This document shows, in pieces, positions 37,401-44,798 of a stretch of 64,000 nucleotides of DNA; positions within the stretch are counted from its first letter, which is position 1, and each line of letters begins with the position of its first letter. The notes beneath the pieces are model-generated. The model had not been told where the DNA came from. It did not search any database and saw only the letters and a program-made list of their open reading frames with translations. The stretch covers positions 186,001-250,000 of the forward strand of contig NZ_PJJJ01000034.1 in the NCBI RefSeq assembly GCF_002929495.1. Direction: 5' to 3'. Source of the DNA: Cryobacterium sp. Y82 (GTDB taxonomy: Bacteria > Actinomycetota > Actinomycetes > Actinomycetales > Microbacteriaceae). The position numbers were made by a program, and so were the translations under genes.

Positions 37401-38817
37401 CACCGCCGAGGTCATGGCCGTGAACGCAATCGGGGGCGATTCGGTCTCGGGTCGCTCGGCCGTCGTCTCGACTCCGACGACGATTCCTGGAATTCCCACC
37501 TCGGTGACGCTCACGGCCCCCTCGGCCACCGAGATCGCCGTGGCTTGGAGGGCTCCCACTGACAACGGTGGAACCGCGGTTACGAGCTACACCGTGAAGT
37601 TGTTCCAGAGCTCGACGCTGGTCAGCACTAAGGAAACGGGCGACCTGTCCTTCACTTTCTCGGGTCTCACTCGGGCTACGGCGTACACGGTCGAGGTCTT
37701 CGCTGCGAACTCCGTCGGCGCGGGGCTCGCCTCCGATCGCTCGGCGGCGGCTACGACGAAGGCGACCGTGCCGGACGTTGCGACTGCGCCGTCGCTGGCG
37801 CAGGCATCCGTTTCGAAGATCAGCGCCTCGTGGACAGCCCCCGATAACGGCGGCGCTGACCTAACCGGTTACACCGTGCGTCTGTTCAACGGTGCCGCGT
37901 TGATCGAGACGAAGTCCGTGAAAACCACCACGGTCACCTTCGCCGGCCTCGCACGTGGCATCGCCTACACGGCCGACGTCGCAGCGATCAACAGCGTCGG
38001 AACCGGCATTGCGTCCGCTCTTTCTGCGGCCGTCACCATTCCGGCGACGACTCCCGACGTTCCGGCGGCACCGACCGTCGCCGCTCTCTCGGCGACCGAA
38101 GCCAGCGTCACGTGGTCGGTTCCGTCCGGCACCGGCGGCTCTGCACTTATCGGCTACACCGTGCGCGCTTTTCACGGCAGCGAACTAATCGCCGAGCAGA
38201 CGACGGATGCCGCCACGACAACCGCCAGGTTCGCCGGCTTGCTGGCAGCCACCGAGTACACGGCAACCGTGCAGGCAACGAACGCCATCGGTAGCAGCGC
38301 GTACTCGGCGGATTCCGCTGCGGTACGCACGCTGCCGGCGACCCCCACTGAGGACGACCTCAGTGAGGACATAGAGAATGCGATCGTTCCGGACACGCTC
38401 GAACTCACTCAGAGTGAATCGGTCACAATCAGCGGACTCGACGCCGGCGAGCAGTACTACGCCTGGTTCCTGTCGACGCCGATCGGCACGTCGTGGCAGA
38501 CCGCCTCGGCCACGGGAACCATAACGGTGACGGTTCCCGCGTCGCTGGTCGGAGCGCACCGCATCGCGATCAGCGACGCGGCCGGCGACATTGTCGGGTG
38601 GTCGACTGTGACTATTGCTGCCGCCACAGTGCCGGCCGTCACACCCCCCGCCACGAAACCGGCGCTGACGGCCGCGATCGTCCCGGCGGCGAAGGCCCTA
38701 TCCGACACTGGTATCGACCCGCTGCCGTTCACGCTGCTCGCCGGTCTGTTCATCGCCCTCGGCGCTGCCGCTATGACCCTCGGGCGTCGTCGCGGGCGAG
38801 CTGGTCTGGTGCGCTAA
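31489..38817 (+). CDS. Giant modular surface protein with Ig/FN3 repeats and sortase-like C-terminus
   Basis: 2442 residues from GTG with GGGGGAC upstream. Signal peptide 1-~37 (ALSTAIALLFGLGFSAVGAAA). Residues ~38-150 are a Thr/Pro/Glu-rich stalk with TEPTAEPST repeats. About 150-1240 hold many SGTVT-type beta-sandwich units of the carboxypeptidase-regulatory class. About 1245-1330 is Ig-like (VTQQPTDQSIESGYNATFTA). About 1333-2284 are ten fibronectin III repeats. A final domain (SVTISGLDAGEQYYAWFLST) precedes LSDTG at 2404-2408, a hydrophobic span and RRRGR. It is exported and probably anchored by a class E-like sortase; an adhesion role is inferred. The FN3 units are very alike, suggesting recent duplication. 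Confidence 0.9.
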   Translation: MAKHRSIRDARSRAVALSTAIALLFGLGFSAVGAAAATEAPTDTVATAEPTDGTTATTDAPAPTDAPSEEPTDSAAPTTEPRTEPTAAATTEPRTEPTAEPSTDPSVEPSAEPTATTTPAPEPLATEAPSPDARTVETLAAPAAGTATISGRLVDSVTKEPLAGLSVRLLPASGEGNYGQPDPFATATTDAAGAFKFSVTEANGYLVEVANDALGYVRVDSNIVSVALGQNYYFDDTPVVRGAILSGALNPPAGLRGVLTGYVTAQPVSGSSYGSGTSSVPVEMTAGSTTDWTLAVLPGTYDVQLSASQSNTRELWWNSAGNVGSRSAAEAIVAAVGDTIKDIDGTLSFGDHTISGTVRDDQGNPLADVNVSARPESPFGTSPSAVTGADGTYTLGNLNAGEFVVQFSPGWGTGIAEFYDNAATIADATTLAFTTGVTHAHENINATIDRGNSISGTVDVSSNFTGLISVKAESLDGSVTQYTSTSNGRYTIHDLPAGSYTVEFTAGSVTEYFDNVDTKAEATVLHLPTNDGRDLAGIDATITVAMISGTVASAPGTYLQVEILSLDGKERIATAFVNNGTYSVTLKPGTYTARVLENYTITQYYDGVFSLADATPIVVADGETTIADFGLVGGTISGTVTSAASVAGTVAMLFRAHDTLNSIRTVTLDETGAYSFVGLTPNNYMIKIASGDTLFAERWFGPSGKQTDATAIDLKANAEYNTADVVIAEGGGIRGTITLPTNSNSVYLYVYSAEDKALLTIYPSSIAGSSQRTWSTAGLPAGDYRIQLQASGSSTWWQSGTSFDTATPIKVSAGSWTENVDFAPGVSISGTVTSALNGSAITIGTVQASRVGETYGWYYAYLGIDGSYAFIDLPDGDYNLKFDGYSYANNYRQIALHTQWYSGATDLASATSVTVIDGVPKSDIDAAMQPGIAISGTITDAATGAPVANASVSGWSGSGANTDANGHYEATMSAPGATQLVVSTSAYVRSETVIDVPAEGLTNADVQLVAGTVISGTVTAANNGVPLSNVTVYISTDQQNGWSSNQTSTDFNGNFTSQPLLPGSYYVRYQNGQGQYVTQWFANAATGAQSAAVAVGVDPVTDIDAQLTLGGAIVGTITGSDGKPIAGAKIGLATAPTEAFARFSARLFGAATTTGGELLGIETFTRADGTYTMPPVEPGRYVLYVYDQNHKTTWYNGKSTLADADVITVEAGQTRTVSETVAPLAENETALEPEQTISNNFAVTQQPTDQSIESGYNATFTAFASGDPLPTIQWQTDATGEWADLFWQTSTSLNVTAPAYGDPAVNYRAVFTQNDQTHTSDQAALTVLAPITAPDAPAAPTLSKQTYTGGTISWTAPAINGAAITGYTVKVYDGSTLVRTVPTGVVLTSVISGLTEATDYKVTLTAHNSQGASTESESGTLSTIAFTAPNAPSTPNLAAIDSTQVTATWVASTDDGGTPVTGYTVNLYQGSTLVETKTTDARSLTFTGLTRATAYTVEVSATNAVGSSSASDRSAAATTKATVPDATTAPTLKAASVSKVTASWTAPNNGGADLTGYTVRLFNGSTLVETKTTTAATVTFAGLLRGIAYTADVSASNSIGAGAASAVSAGLTIPVTIPGVPAAPTATAPSSTEIAVAWTAPDDGGTPITRYRVNVYQGTDLVKTDTTDALALTFTGLTRGTAYTAEVSAENAIGSASVSERSAVVSTPTTAPGAPGTLNIGATSATRIAVTWAAPADDGGTPITGYTVKLFQGTELVDTEQAGARDGALTFTGLTRATAYTFEVFAANSVGDGRVSERSVEAATLATVPDKADAPTLVQASVSEITASWTAPSNGGAAITGYDVQLFSGSTLVETKTIETTTVTFAGLTRGIAYTANVSAASTIGSGAASAHSEALTIPLAVPGVPDAPTLTAPSATEIAVAWSTPVDDGGSAITGYRVNLYAGADLVKTATTDARTLTFTFAKLTRATAYTAEVMAVNAIGGDSVSGRSAVVSTPTTIPGIPTSVTLTAPSATEIAVAWRAPTDNGGTAVTSYTVKLFQSSTLVSTKETGDLSFTFSGLTRATAYTVEVFAANSVGAGLASDRSAAATTKATVPDVATAPSLAQASVSKISASWTAPDNGGADLTGYTVRLFNGAALIETKSVKTTTVTFAGLARGIAYTADVAAINSVGTGIASALSAAVTIPATTPDVPAAPTVAALSATEASVTWSVPSGTGGSALIGYTVRAFHGSELIAEQTTDAATTTARFAGLLAATEYTATVQATNAIGSSAYSADSAAVRTLPATPTEDDLSEDIENAIVPDTLELTQSESVTISGLDAGEQYYAWFLSTPIGTSWQTASATGTITVTVPASLVGAHRIAISDAAGDIVGWSTVTIAAATVPAVTPPATKPALTAAIVPAAKALSDTGIDPLPFTLLAGLFIALGAAAMTLGRRRGRAGLVR

Positions 38818-38894
38818 GGAACAGCATCCGTCGGTCAGCACCGCGTTGGCCGACGGATGCCGCATGGCGGGTCGTCTCGTGGAACCCCGTACCG

Positions 38895-38945
38895 CTCGTG
38901 GCACCCCTAGGAACGGGTGCCCGCATCCGGAGCGAGTGCCGCGAG
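38895..38945. repeat. Hairpin repeat of the CTCGTGGCACCC family, copy 2
   Basis: Same length and fold as the copy at 31195-31245, in the same orientation, 78 bases behind the stop of the giant surface protein gene. The two copies bracket that gene. Confidence 0.85.
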
Positions 38946-39041
38946 GCGGCACCGCGCGCGGTGCGGCCGTCGGCATCCGCTTCACTCCGGATAAATTGTG
39001 CAGCACTTGCATTTCACTAGTACTTGTGTTCGACTAGATGC

Positions 39042-40295
39042 ATGCGGTGGAGCTCACAAGAATTACAAACTGAACAGGTCGGCGCGCTGCCGGGGCTCGC
39101 CCGCCTGAATAACCTCGTGCGCAGTGTACAGACGCCCGAGTTCGCGGGAATCACGTTCCATGAGATCCTCTGCAAGTCGGCGCTCAACCATGTTCCCGGT
39201 CAGAGCGCCATGCCGTTTGGCTACACGATCAACCCCTACCGTGGCTGTTCGCACGCCTGCACCTACTGCTTTGCGCGCACCACGCACCAGTACCTCGACC
39301 TCGACGCCGGCAAAGATTTTGACAGCGAGATCATCGTGAAGGTCAACGTGGCCGAGGTCTTGAGAAAAGAACTCGCCAAGCCGACCTGGGGCCGGCATCC
39401 AGTGGCCCTTGGCACCAACACCGACCCCTACCAACGCGCGGAGGGGCGCTATCGCCTCATGCCCGGCATTATTGCGGCCCTCGCCGACAGCAAGACGCCC
39501 ATCTCCATTCTCACCAAGGGCACGCTGCTGCGCCGCGACCTCGACCTGCTCGTGGAGGCGAGCGAACACGTTCCGGTGGACCTGGCCATGTCGATCGCAA
39601 TTTACGATGACGAGTTGCAGCAGTCGGTCGAGCCCGGAACCCCCACCACCAAGGCGCGCCTCGCCACGGTCACGGCGGTGCGCGAACGCGGTCTCGACTG
39701 CGGCGTCTTTCTCATGCCGATTTTGCCCTTTCTCACCGACACCCGCGCTCACCTCGACGAGGCCCTGCGGCGGGCCAAGGCTGCCGGCGCCACGAGCGTG
39801 CTCTACTCGGGACTCAATCTCAAGCCCGCCGTCAAGGACTGGTACCTGCTGTGGCTGGCGCGCGAGCATCCGGAGCTGGTCGGTCGCTACCTTGAGCTCT
39901 ACGCGGGCGGCCAATACGCGCCCAAGGAGTACCGCACCTGGCTCGCCGCCCGCATCAAACCGCTCATTCGTGCGCACGGGCTGGAGCGGGGGATCGTCGA
40001 CCCAGCCACCGGTGGCTTGCGGTCGAGCGCCCTTCCGGCCTCTCCCGAGAGGGTGCCGACGTCCGTCTCCCGCACGCCCGCGCCGCGCCCGGACTCGTCC
40101 CGTCTGCCGGCCGCGTCAAGTGGAAGGGGCTCGGCAGGTGGAGGGCGCCCGGCAGGTGGACGGGGCCCGGGCCCGGGCCGTGGGCCCAGTTTAGAAGCTG
40201 GGCCCGGGGCCATAAGGTGGGCCCAGAGTGCGGAGGCGCCCCGATCGCTGATTGCGGCGGAGCTTCCGCCCGATCTGGCGCCGACCCTGTTCTGA
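39042..40295 (+). CDS. Rv2578c-family radical SAM protein
   Basis: About 417 residues from the ATG at 39042 (MRWSSQELQ, the usual family N-terminus). The radical SAM cluster motif is CSHACTYC (C69, C73, C76), in YRGCSHACTYCFARTTHQYL. Other family blocks: ALGTNTDPYQRAEGRYRLM, ISILTKGTLLRRDLDLL, FLMPILPFLTDT. The reaction is unknown in the family to my knowledge. After about residue 330 the sequence becomes a low-complexity Pro/Gly/Arg tail, part of which is a translated GGGCCC repeat (40159-40225), so the C-terminus is probably extended or damaged by repeat insertion. Confidence 0.9.
   Translation: MRWSSQELQTEQVGALPGLARLNNLVRSVQTPEFAGITFHEILCKSALNHVPGQSAMPFGYTINPYRGCSHACTYCFARTTHQYLDLDAGKDFDSEIIVKVNVAEVLRKELAKPTWGRHPVALGTNTDPYQRAEGRYRLMPGIIAALADSKTPISILTKGTLLRRDLDLLVEASEHVPVDLAMSIAIYDDELQQSVEPGTPTTKARLATVTAVRERGLDCGVFLMPILPFLTDTRAHLDEALRRAKAAGATSVLYSGLNLKPAVKDWYLLWLAREHPELVGRYLELYAGGQYAPKEYRTWLAARIKPLIRAHGLERGIVDPATGGLRSSALPASPERVPTSVSRTPAPRPDSSRLPAASSGRGSAGGGRPAGGRGPGPGRGPSLEAGPGAIRWAQSAEAPRSLIAAELPPDLAPTLF
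40159..40225. repeat. GGGCCC-rich hairpin repeat, copy 4 (inside a coding frame)
   Basis: GACGGGGCCCGGGCCCGG, then GTGGGCCCAGTTTAGAAGCT, GGGCCC and CATAAGGTGGGCCCA. It is read in frame within the 3' end of the radical SAM gene. Confidence 0.9.
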
Positions 40296-40305
40296 CTCCG
40301 TTCTA

Positions 40306-40372
40306 GACGGGGCCCGGGCCCGGACCGTGGGCCCAGCTTAGAAACTGGGCCCGGTGCCATAAGGTGGGCCCG
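40306..40372. repeat. GGGCCC-rich hairpin repeat, copy 5
   Basis: Near-identical to copy 4 and in the same orientation, 11 bases behind the radical SAM stop. The centre GGGCCCAGCTTAGAAACTGG continues as GCCC, a near-perfect hairpin. The remainder of 40373-40513 is C-rich with no gene. Confidence 0.92.
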
Positions 40373-40513
40373 GCGAGCGGATGCCCTCAACGCCAACCGC
40401 CCCCACCGCTCAACCACCCCTCGAACTACCCCGACCGCCCCCGCCCAACCGCCGTCGACCGCCAACCCCCCAACCCCACCCACCCCCGGTGGCATACTTA
40501 GCCCGGGGGAAAT

Positions 40514-41758
40514 ATGTCTCTAGGGTTACCGGGCCACTTGGTCCAGCTGACGCTCACGCGCGCCCTCGCGCGGGCCGCGCACTGGTTTGCGCTGACCTGC
40601 CTCATGGCGGCAGCCGTGTCGGTTGCGATCCTCAGCCTGAACAGTCCTGAACTCTGGGTGACAGTCGCGGTCGTCGTTGCGATGGGCGCCCTGCTCGTGC
40701 TCTTCACCCGGCGTCGCCGCATTGCATTCGCGATCGCTTATCTTGTCGTGGGAACCTTCGGCGTCTACATCTTCACCACGACAGTGCTCAGCGTTCCGAA
40801 CGTATTTCCCGCGTCGAATATGTTTCTCGTTGCTATGCCCAAGATGGCGCTCATCATGGTCGGCGGCGCCGGAATAACCGCCGTCGGCGGCGTGCTCTGG
40901 AGCACTGCCGCCTTCATCCTCGCCGAGGCCGCCGCCTTCCTCGCTATCCTGATCACCACCGTGCCGTACCGGCCCGACCTGTTCACCCTGTGCACCTACC
41001 TTGTGCTCGTCGGTGCAATGGTGCTCGCCGGAATCGACCGTCGCGCGAGCAACGCCGCCCAGCCCGCAATCCACCGCGCAGTGCAAGACGGCGCCAACCG
41101 GCAGCTGCGCGACGCCCTCGATACCCGTGCCATCGCCCTGCTCAACGACACGACTGTGGCTCAGCTCGTGGCGCTGTCGCTCGCCGAGCCCGGGCCGCTC
41201 TCACCGGGCCTCACCGCGAGCCTCAACTACACCCTGACCACCCTGCACGACACCAACTGGCTCACCGACATCGATGCCCGCACCAACACGGCTGCGCAAC
41301 CAACCAACACCGAGAAGTTGTACAGCGATGTCTGGCTCTCCAGCGCCGTGTACACCGCCATCGAACGCTGCCGTGACCGCGGACTCGTCGTCGAGGTCAC
41401 CGGCGACCGCGACGCCCTCGCTCGTCTCGACGCCGGCAGCGACCGCGACGTCGGCCTCGCCGTACAGCACTGCCTCGTCAACGTCATCCTGCACGCCGGA
41501 GTCGCCTCCGCCGAGGTCGCCGTCGAATCCGACCTGAGCACTATCTCACTGCTCATAACGGATGCGGGCCGCGGCTTCACCGAATCGGAATCTGCGTCCG
41601 ACCGCCTGGGTCTCCGCCAGTCCGTGCGGCGACGCATTGAACAACTTGGCGGATCCGTGCTGATCTGGAGCCGCCCGGGCGCCGGCACGAACGTGCGTCT
41701 GACGGTGCCGGCGGCACAGATACACCCCCAGGACCGCATCAAACGGCCCACCGTATGA
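40514..41758 (+). CDS. Membrane sensor-kinase-like protein with HATPase domain
   Basis: 414 residues from ATG with GGGGGAAAT upstream. Five or six membrane helices occupy residues ~20-175. A cytoplasmic part follows with LDTRAIALLNDTTVAQLVAL in place of a dimerisation helix and a C-terminal ATPase-like fold: VQHCLVNVILHAG (N-box position), LLITDAGRGF (G1-like) and SDRLGLRQSVRRRIEQLGG with RPGAGTNVRLTVP. This resembles NarL-class sensor kinases, but no clear phospho-acceptor histidine is visible. It overlaps the next gene by four bases and no response regulator is nearby. Confidence 0.75.
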   Translation: MSLGLPGHLVQLTLTRALARAAHWFALTCLMAAAVSVAILSLNSPELWVTVAVVVAMGALLVLFTRRRRIAFAIAYLVVGTFGVYIFTTTVLSVPNVFPASNMFLVAMPKMALIMVGGAGITAVGGVLWSTAAFILAEAAAFLAILITTVPYRPDLFTLCTYLVLVGAMVLAGIDRRASNAAQPAIHRAVQDGANRQLRDALDTRAIALLNDTTVAQLVALSLAEPGPLSPGLTASLNYTLTTLHDTNWLTDIDARTNTAAQPTNTEKLYSDVWLSSAVYTAIERCRDRGLVVEVTGDRDALARLDAGSDRDVGLAVQHCLVNVILHAGVASAEVAVESDLSTISLLITDAGRGFTESESASDRLGLRQSVRRRIEQLGGSVLIWSRPGAGTNVRLTVPAAQIHPQDRIKRPTV

Positions 41759-43161
41759 CCCGCGCGACTCCCACTCCGCGTCGGCCGCGCGCGCCGGCAT
41801 CCGCGTCGCAGCAGCGGCTCGACCCGATCGGAGGCCTCGCCGTCTGGCCGCTCGCTCCGGTTATCTCCGCCATCGTCGTCACCTACGCCGTCGTCGCGAC
41901 GATCTCCCGAGTGCATGAGATTGCGCTCGGAGAGCTCGCGGTGGCATCCGTTGCGGTGCTCATCATCGCGGCCGCCGTGCTCGCTTGGGCCGCCCGCCCC
42001 GATCTGGCCCCGTTCACCCGCATCCGCGCCATCGTGATCGTGGCCCTGGGGCTTGTGGCGCACCTGCTCGCCGCGGTGAGTACCTGGCAGTTCAACGGAA
42101 TGATTCAGGACGACTTCGCCCCGATCGGACTCGGCCTGCTGCTCTTGGCCCTCGCGCCGTTCCGGCCGTGGAAAGAGATCCTCGTGCTCGGCGTCTGCTC
42201 CGCCGCAGTAGTGGGCATCACGGCCCTGGTCCAGTCACCGTTCCTCGGTATTCAGACGCCGCCCGTTTTGTTCGCCATCATCGCCATGACCCTGGTGCTT
42301 GCGCCCGGGCTGGCCTCCGCCGCGTACTCTCGACAGGTCGTCAACTCTATTCACCGCTGGCAGACGGATGCCCGCCGCGCCATCCGCGCGCGCACGGAAG
42401 AGAGTCGCGGCCCCTTAGCGCATGAGGTGGTGGATCATCGCCTGACCAATCTCGGCGCCGATGTGCTCCCGTTCTTGGCCGACGTTCTCGCTCGGCAGGA
42501 ACTCACCGCCGCCGACATCAAACGCGCACGCTCCCTCGCTTTCCAGGTGCGGCGGGTGCTCGTGGCCGAGGTCGACCACACCTGGCTCGACGACCTCATC
42601 GGCCGCGAACGCATCGGCCTCACCGAGCGCGGCCTCAACCCGCTCTGCGTCATCGCCGACCCCGACCGCCGCGCGACCGCTTTCGACTCCGACCAGCGCG
42701 CCGCCGCTGGGGCCATGATCGTGGCCCTCTGCACCCTGAAGGGATTCGACCCGACCAGCCTGATCGTGCAGATCGACGGATCCGGCGACGCCCCGACCGA
42801 TACGGCCTTGGTCACCCAGGCCTTCGGATTGCGCGGAGCACTTCCCACGCCGGCCACCGACACCACGACCATCGCCATCGTCACCGCAGCCCAGGAGCAG
42901 GCGGCCGCCCAGGCCCGTACCCAGGCGCGTGCTCAAGCGCAGCTGCATTCCCAGACACGACCCCGCCGCGATGATCGCGCTGTCGATACCATCACCATCC
43001 AGGTCGTAATCTCTCTACCGCCACACCAGCGCCGCCGCGCCTTGCGCCCGTACCTCAGCGTGCTGCGCGCCGTTTTCACTCGGGTGCGGGTGACCAGCCA
43101 GCATCCGTTGCTCACGCTAGAATTTAATGCTGAACGCACCACGACCAAAGGCATCAAATAA
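41755..43161 (+). CDS. Membrane protein paired with the preceding sensor-like gene
   Basis: 468 residues. Five to six hydrophobic helices fill residues ~30-205, followed by a cytoplasmic part with a helical segment (LGADVLPFLADVLARQELTA, IKRARSLAFQVRRVLVAEVD) and a C-terminal alpha/beta region. The layout repeats that of its upstream neighbour: membrane bundle, helical part, then a possible degenerate ATPase fold, but the nucleotide-binding motifs are not recognisable. It contains a Gln/Ala-rich insert (AQEQAAAQARTQARAQAQLH). Its start overlaps the previous stop by four bases and its stop abuts tdk by one base. Confidence 0.65.
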   Translation: MTRATPTPRRPRAPASASQQRLDPIGGLAVWPLAPVISAIVVTYAVVATISRVHEIALGELAVASVAVLIIAAAVLAWAARPDLAPFTRIRAIVIVALGLVAHLLAAVSTWQFNGMIQDDFAPIGLGLLLLALAPFRPWKEILVLGVCSAAVVGITALVQSPFLGIQTPPVLFAIIAMTLVLAPGLASAAYSRQVVNSIHRWQTDARRAIRARTEESRGPLAHEVVDHRLTNLGADVLPFLADVLARQELTAADIKRARSLAFQVRRVLVAEVDHTWLDDLIGRERIGLTERGLNPLCVIADPDRRATAFDSDQRAAAGAMIVALCTLKGFDPTSLIVQIDGSGDAPTDTALVTQAFGLRGALPTPATDTTTIAIVTAAQEQAAAQARTQARAQAQLHSQTRPRRDDRAVDTITIQVVISLPPHQRRRALRPYLSVLRAVFTRVRVTSQHPLLTLEFNAERTTTKGIK

Positions 43162-43790
43162 TGGCGAAACTGTACTTTCGATACGGCGCCATGAACAGCG
43201 GCAAAAGCACGTCCATGCTTCAAGCGGCTTACAACTATGAGGAACGCGGCCACCACGTGCTGCTGGCCAAGCCGAGCGTCGACACCAAGGGCGACCGCGG
43301 CATTCTCTCCCGCCTCGGCGTCGCCCGAACCGTCGATTTTCTGCTCACCCCCGAGACGGATGCCTACGCTGTGTTCGCGCAGCACCGCGCGCAGGGTCTG
43401 AAAAGGTCGGGCAGGGACGTGAGCGCCCTGTTGCTCGATGAGGCTCAGTTTCTCACCGAAACCCAGGTCGATGACCTGCTGCGCATCGCAATTCTGGAGA
43501 ACGTGCCCGTGCTGGCCTACGGCATCCGCACGGACTTTCAGACCGTCGCTTTTCCCGGCAGCCGCCGCCTGCTCGAAGTTTCCCATAGCCTCGAAGAGCT
43601 CAAGACCATCTGCCGTTGCGGGCGCAAGGCCGTGTTCAACGGTCGCAAGATCGACGGCGTCTTCGTGTTCGACGGCGACCAGGTGGCCATCGATGGCGAA
43701 GAAGTCACCTACGAGTCACTCTGCGGAACGTGCTACCTCGAGGAGAGTCACGGCGTGCTGAACAATCGCAGCCGGCCAGCACCCGAATAA
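43161..43790 (+). CDS. tdk: Thymidine kinase
   Basis: 209 residues. P-loop GAMNSGKSTSML (residues 9-20), the DEAQFL Walker B at about residue 92, lasso/zinc cysteines CRCGRK and CGTCYLEE, and the substrate-binding YGIRTDFQ stretch mark a type II thymidine kinase. It phosphorylates thymidine for salvage. It begins at the last base of the preceding membrane protein gene, so it is co-transcribed with the sensor-like pair although the functions seem unrelated. Confidence 0.95.
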   Translation: MAKLYFRYGAMNSGKSTSMLQAAYNYEERGHHVLLAKPSVDTKGDRGILSRLGVARTVDFLLTPETDAYAVFAQHRAQGLKRSGRDVSALLLDEAQFLTETQVDDLLRIAILENVPVLAYGIRTDFQTVAFPGSRRLLEVSHSLEELKTICRCGRKAVFNGRKIDGVFVFDGDQVAIDGEEVTYESLCGTCYLEESHGVLNNRSRPAPE

Positions 43791-44075
43791 GGCCTGCGGA
43801 GCGCTCGTTCTCACGACGATTGCGCCGTCGCGCTGACCTTGACGCGTTCGGGCCTGACGGAACGGCACGCGACGTCTGAACCCGCTTCGCGTACCCCCAC
43901 TTCAGGGACTTATCCGCGTTTCTACACCGATTTGGCGAAATAGGACCGAAGTGGATTGTGTATTGCACCAATCAGCCCGCTAATCTGAGAGTCGCCTAGG
44001 TATTTCACGACGATATGCCGGGACGCGTCAATTTCGACGTATCAGCCGTTCGACTACCCGGGGGGACCCTCACTT

Positions 44076-44615
44076 ATGTTCAAGAAAAGCCTGGCTACTG
44101 CGGCACTCGCCGTCATCGCCGTATTCGCCTTCGTGCCCGCAGCAAACGCTGCGGACTACGTGGCCGCTAGCCTCACCACTGTCACCGACTCCACACCGGC
44201 TCCCGGCTCGGCCACCACGGTGTCTTTCGCGGCCACGGCGTTTAACAATGGGGAAGAGGTCAGCTTCACGGCTGAAGGAACCCCCGCCGCGACCCTGAGC
44301 GTCGTCAAGGCTGCCCTCTCCAACACGGTCACCAAGACCGCGTCCGCTGTCGGCGCCGCCTCCGCTGTCATCACCGTGCCGCAGAACGCCACGGGCGTTT
44401 ACACGGTGACCGCCAAGGGAGCTTCCTCCGGCAACGTGGGAACCGCTGTACTGACCGTGACTGCCGCCGATGCCGGGGCTGCCGCCAAGGGCCTCGCGTC
44501 CACTGGCTTCGACGCTCCGGTGCTCGTCATCTGGGGTGCCGCTGGCCTCCTGATCCTCGGTGCTGCTCTCGTCGCCGTGCGCATCTCGGTTCGTCGCCAG
44601 CACGCTGCCGCGTAA
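44076..44615 (+). CDS. Small secreted protein with LASTG C-terminal sorting-like signal
   Basis: 179 residues. Signal peptide MFKKSLATAALAVIAVFAFV ending PAANA. The mature part is one Ig-like beta domain rich in Thr/Val/Ala. The C-terminus is KGLASTGFDAP (LASTG at about 146-150), a hydrophobic span VLVIWGAAGLLILGAALVAV and RISVRRQ, the pattern used by class E sortases in actinobacteria. A paralogue is at 49697-50221. The 285-base gap upstream contains no gene and presumably its promoter. Confidence 0.85.
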   Translation: MFKKSLATAALAVIAVFAFVPAANAADYVAASLTTVTDSTPAPGSATTVSFAATAFNNGEEVSFTAEGTPAATLSVVKAALSNTVTKTASAVGAASAVITVPQNATGVYTVTAKGASSGNVGTAVLTVTAADAGAAAKGLASTGFDAPVLVIWGAAGLLILGAALVAVRISVRRQHAAA

Positions 44616-44646
44616 TTAGCTTCGCCGGGCAGCCCCTGGCCGCTGG

Positions 44647-44686
44647 GCAAAACGCCTCGACTCTCAGCGGAGTCGGGGCGTTTTGC
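44647..44686 (+). terminator. Rho-independent terminator
   Basis: AAAACGCCTCGACTC and GAGTCGGGGCGTTTT form a strong stem with a short loop ending in TTTT, 32 bases behind the stop of the LASTG gene. Flanking A and T runs make it usable from either strand. Confidence 0.85.
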
Positions 44687-44738
44687 ATGCCTGAAGCGAC
44701 TGCCGCCTCGCAACCCCGCGGCGCCGCTGTGCGGGCAC

Positions 44739-44776
44739 AAAAAAGCCCGGCCAGGGAAAAGTTGAGCGGGCCGGGC
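44739..44776 (-). terminator. Rho-independent terminator for the DUF7882 gene
   Basis: Read on the minus strand, GCCCGGCCCGC pairs with the GGCCGGGC region and is followed by TTTTTT. It lies 22 bases beyond the stop of the convergent gene at 44799-45107. Confidence 0.75.
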
Positions 44777-44798
44777 ATACGTTGGGCCAACCGCCGCG

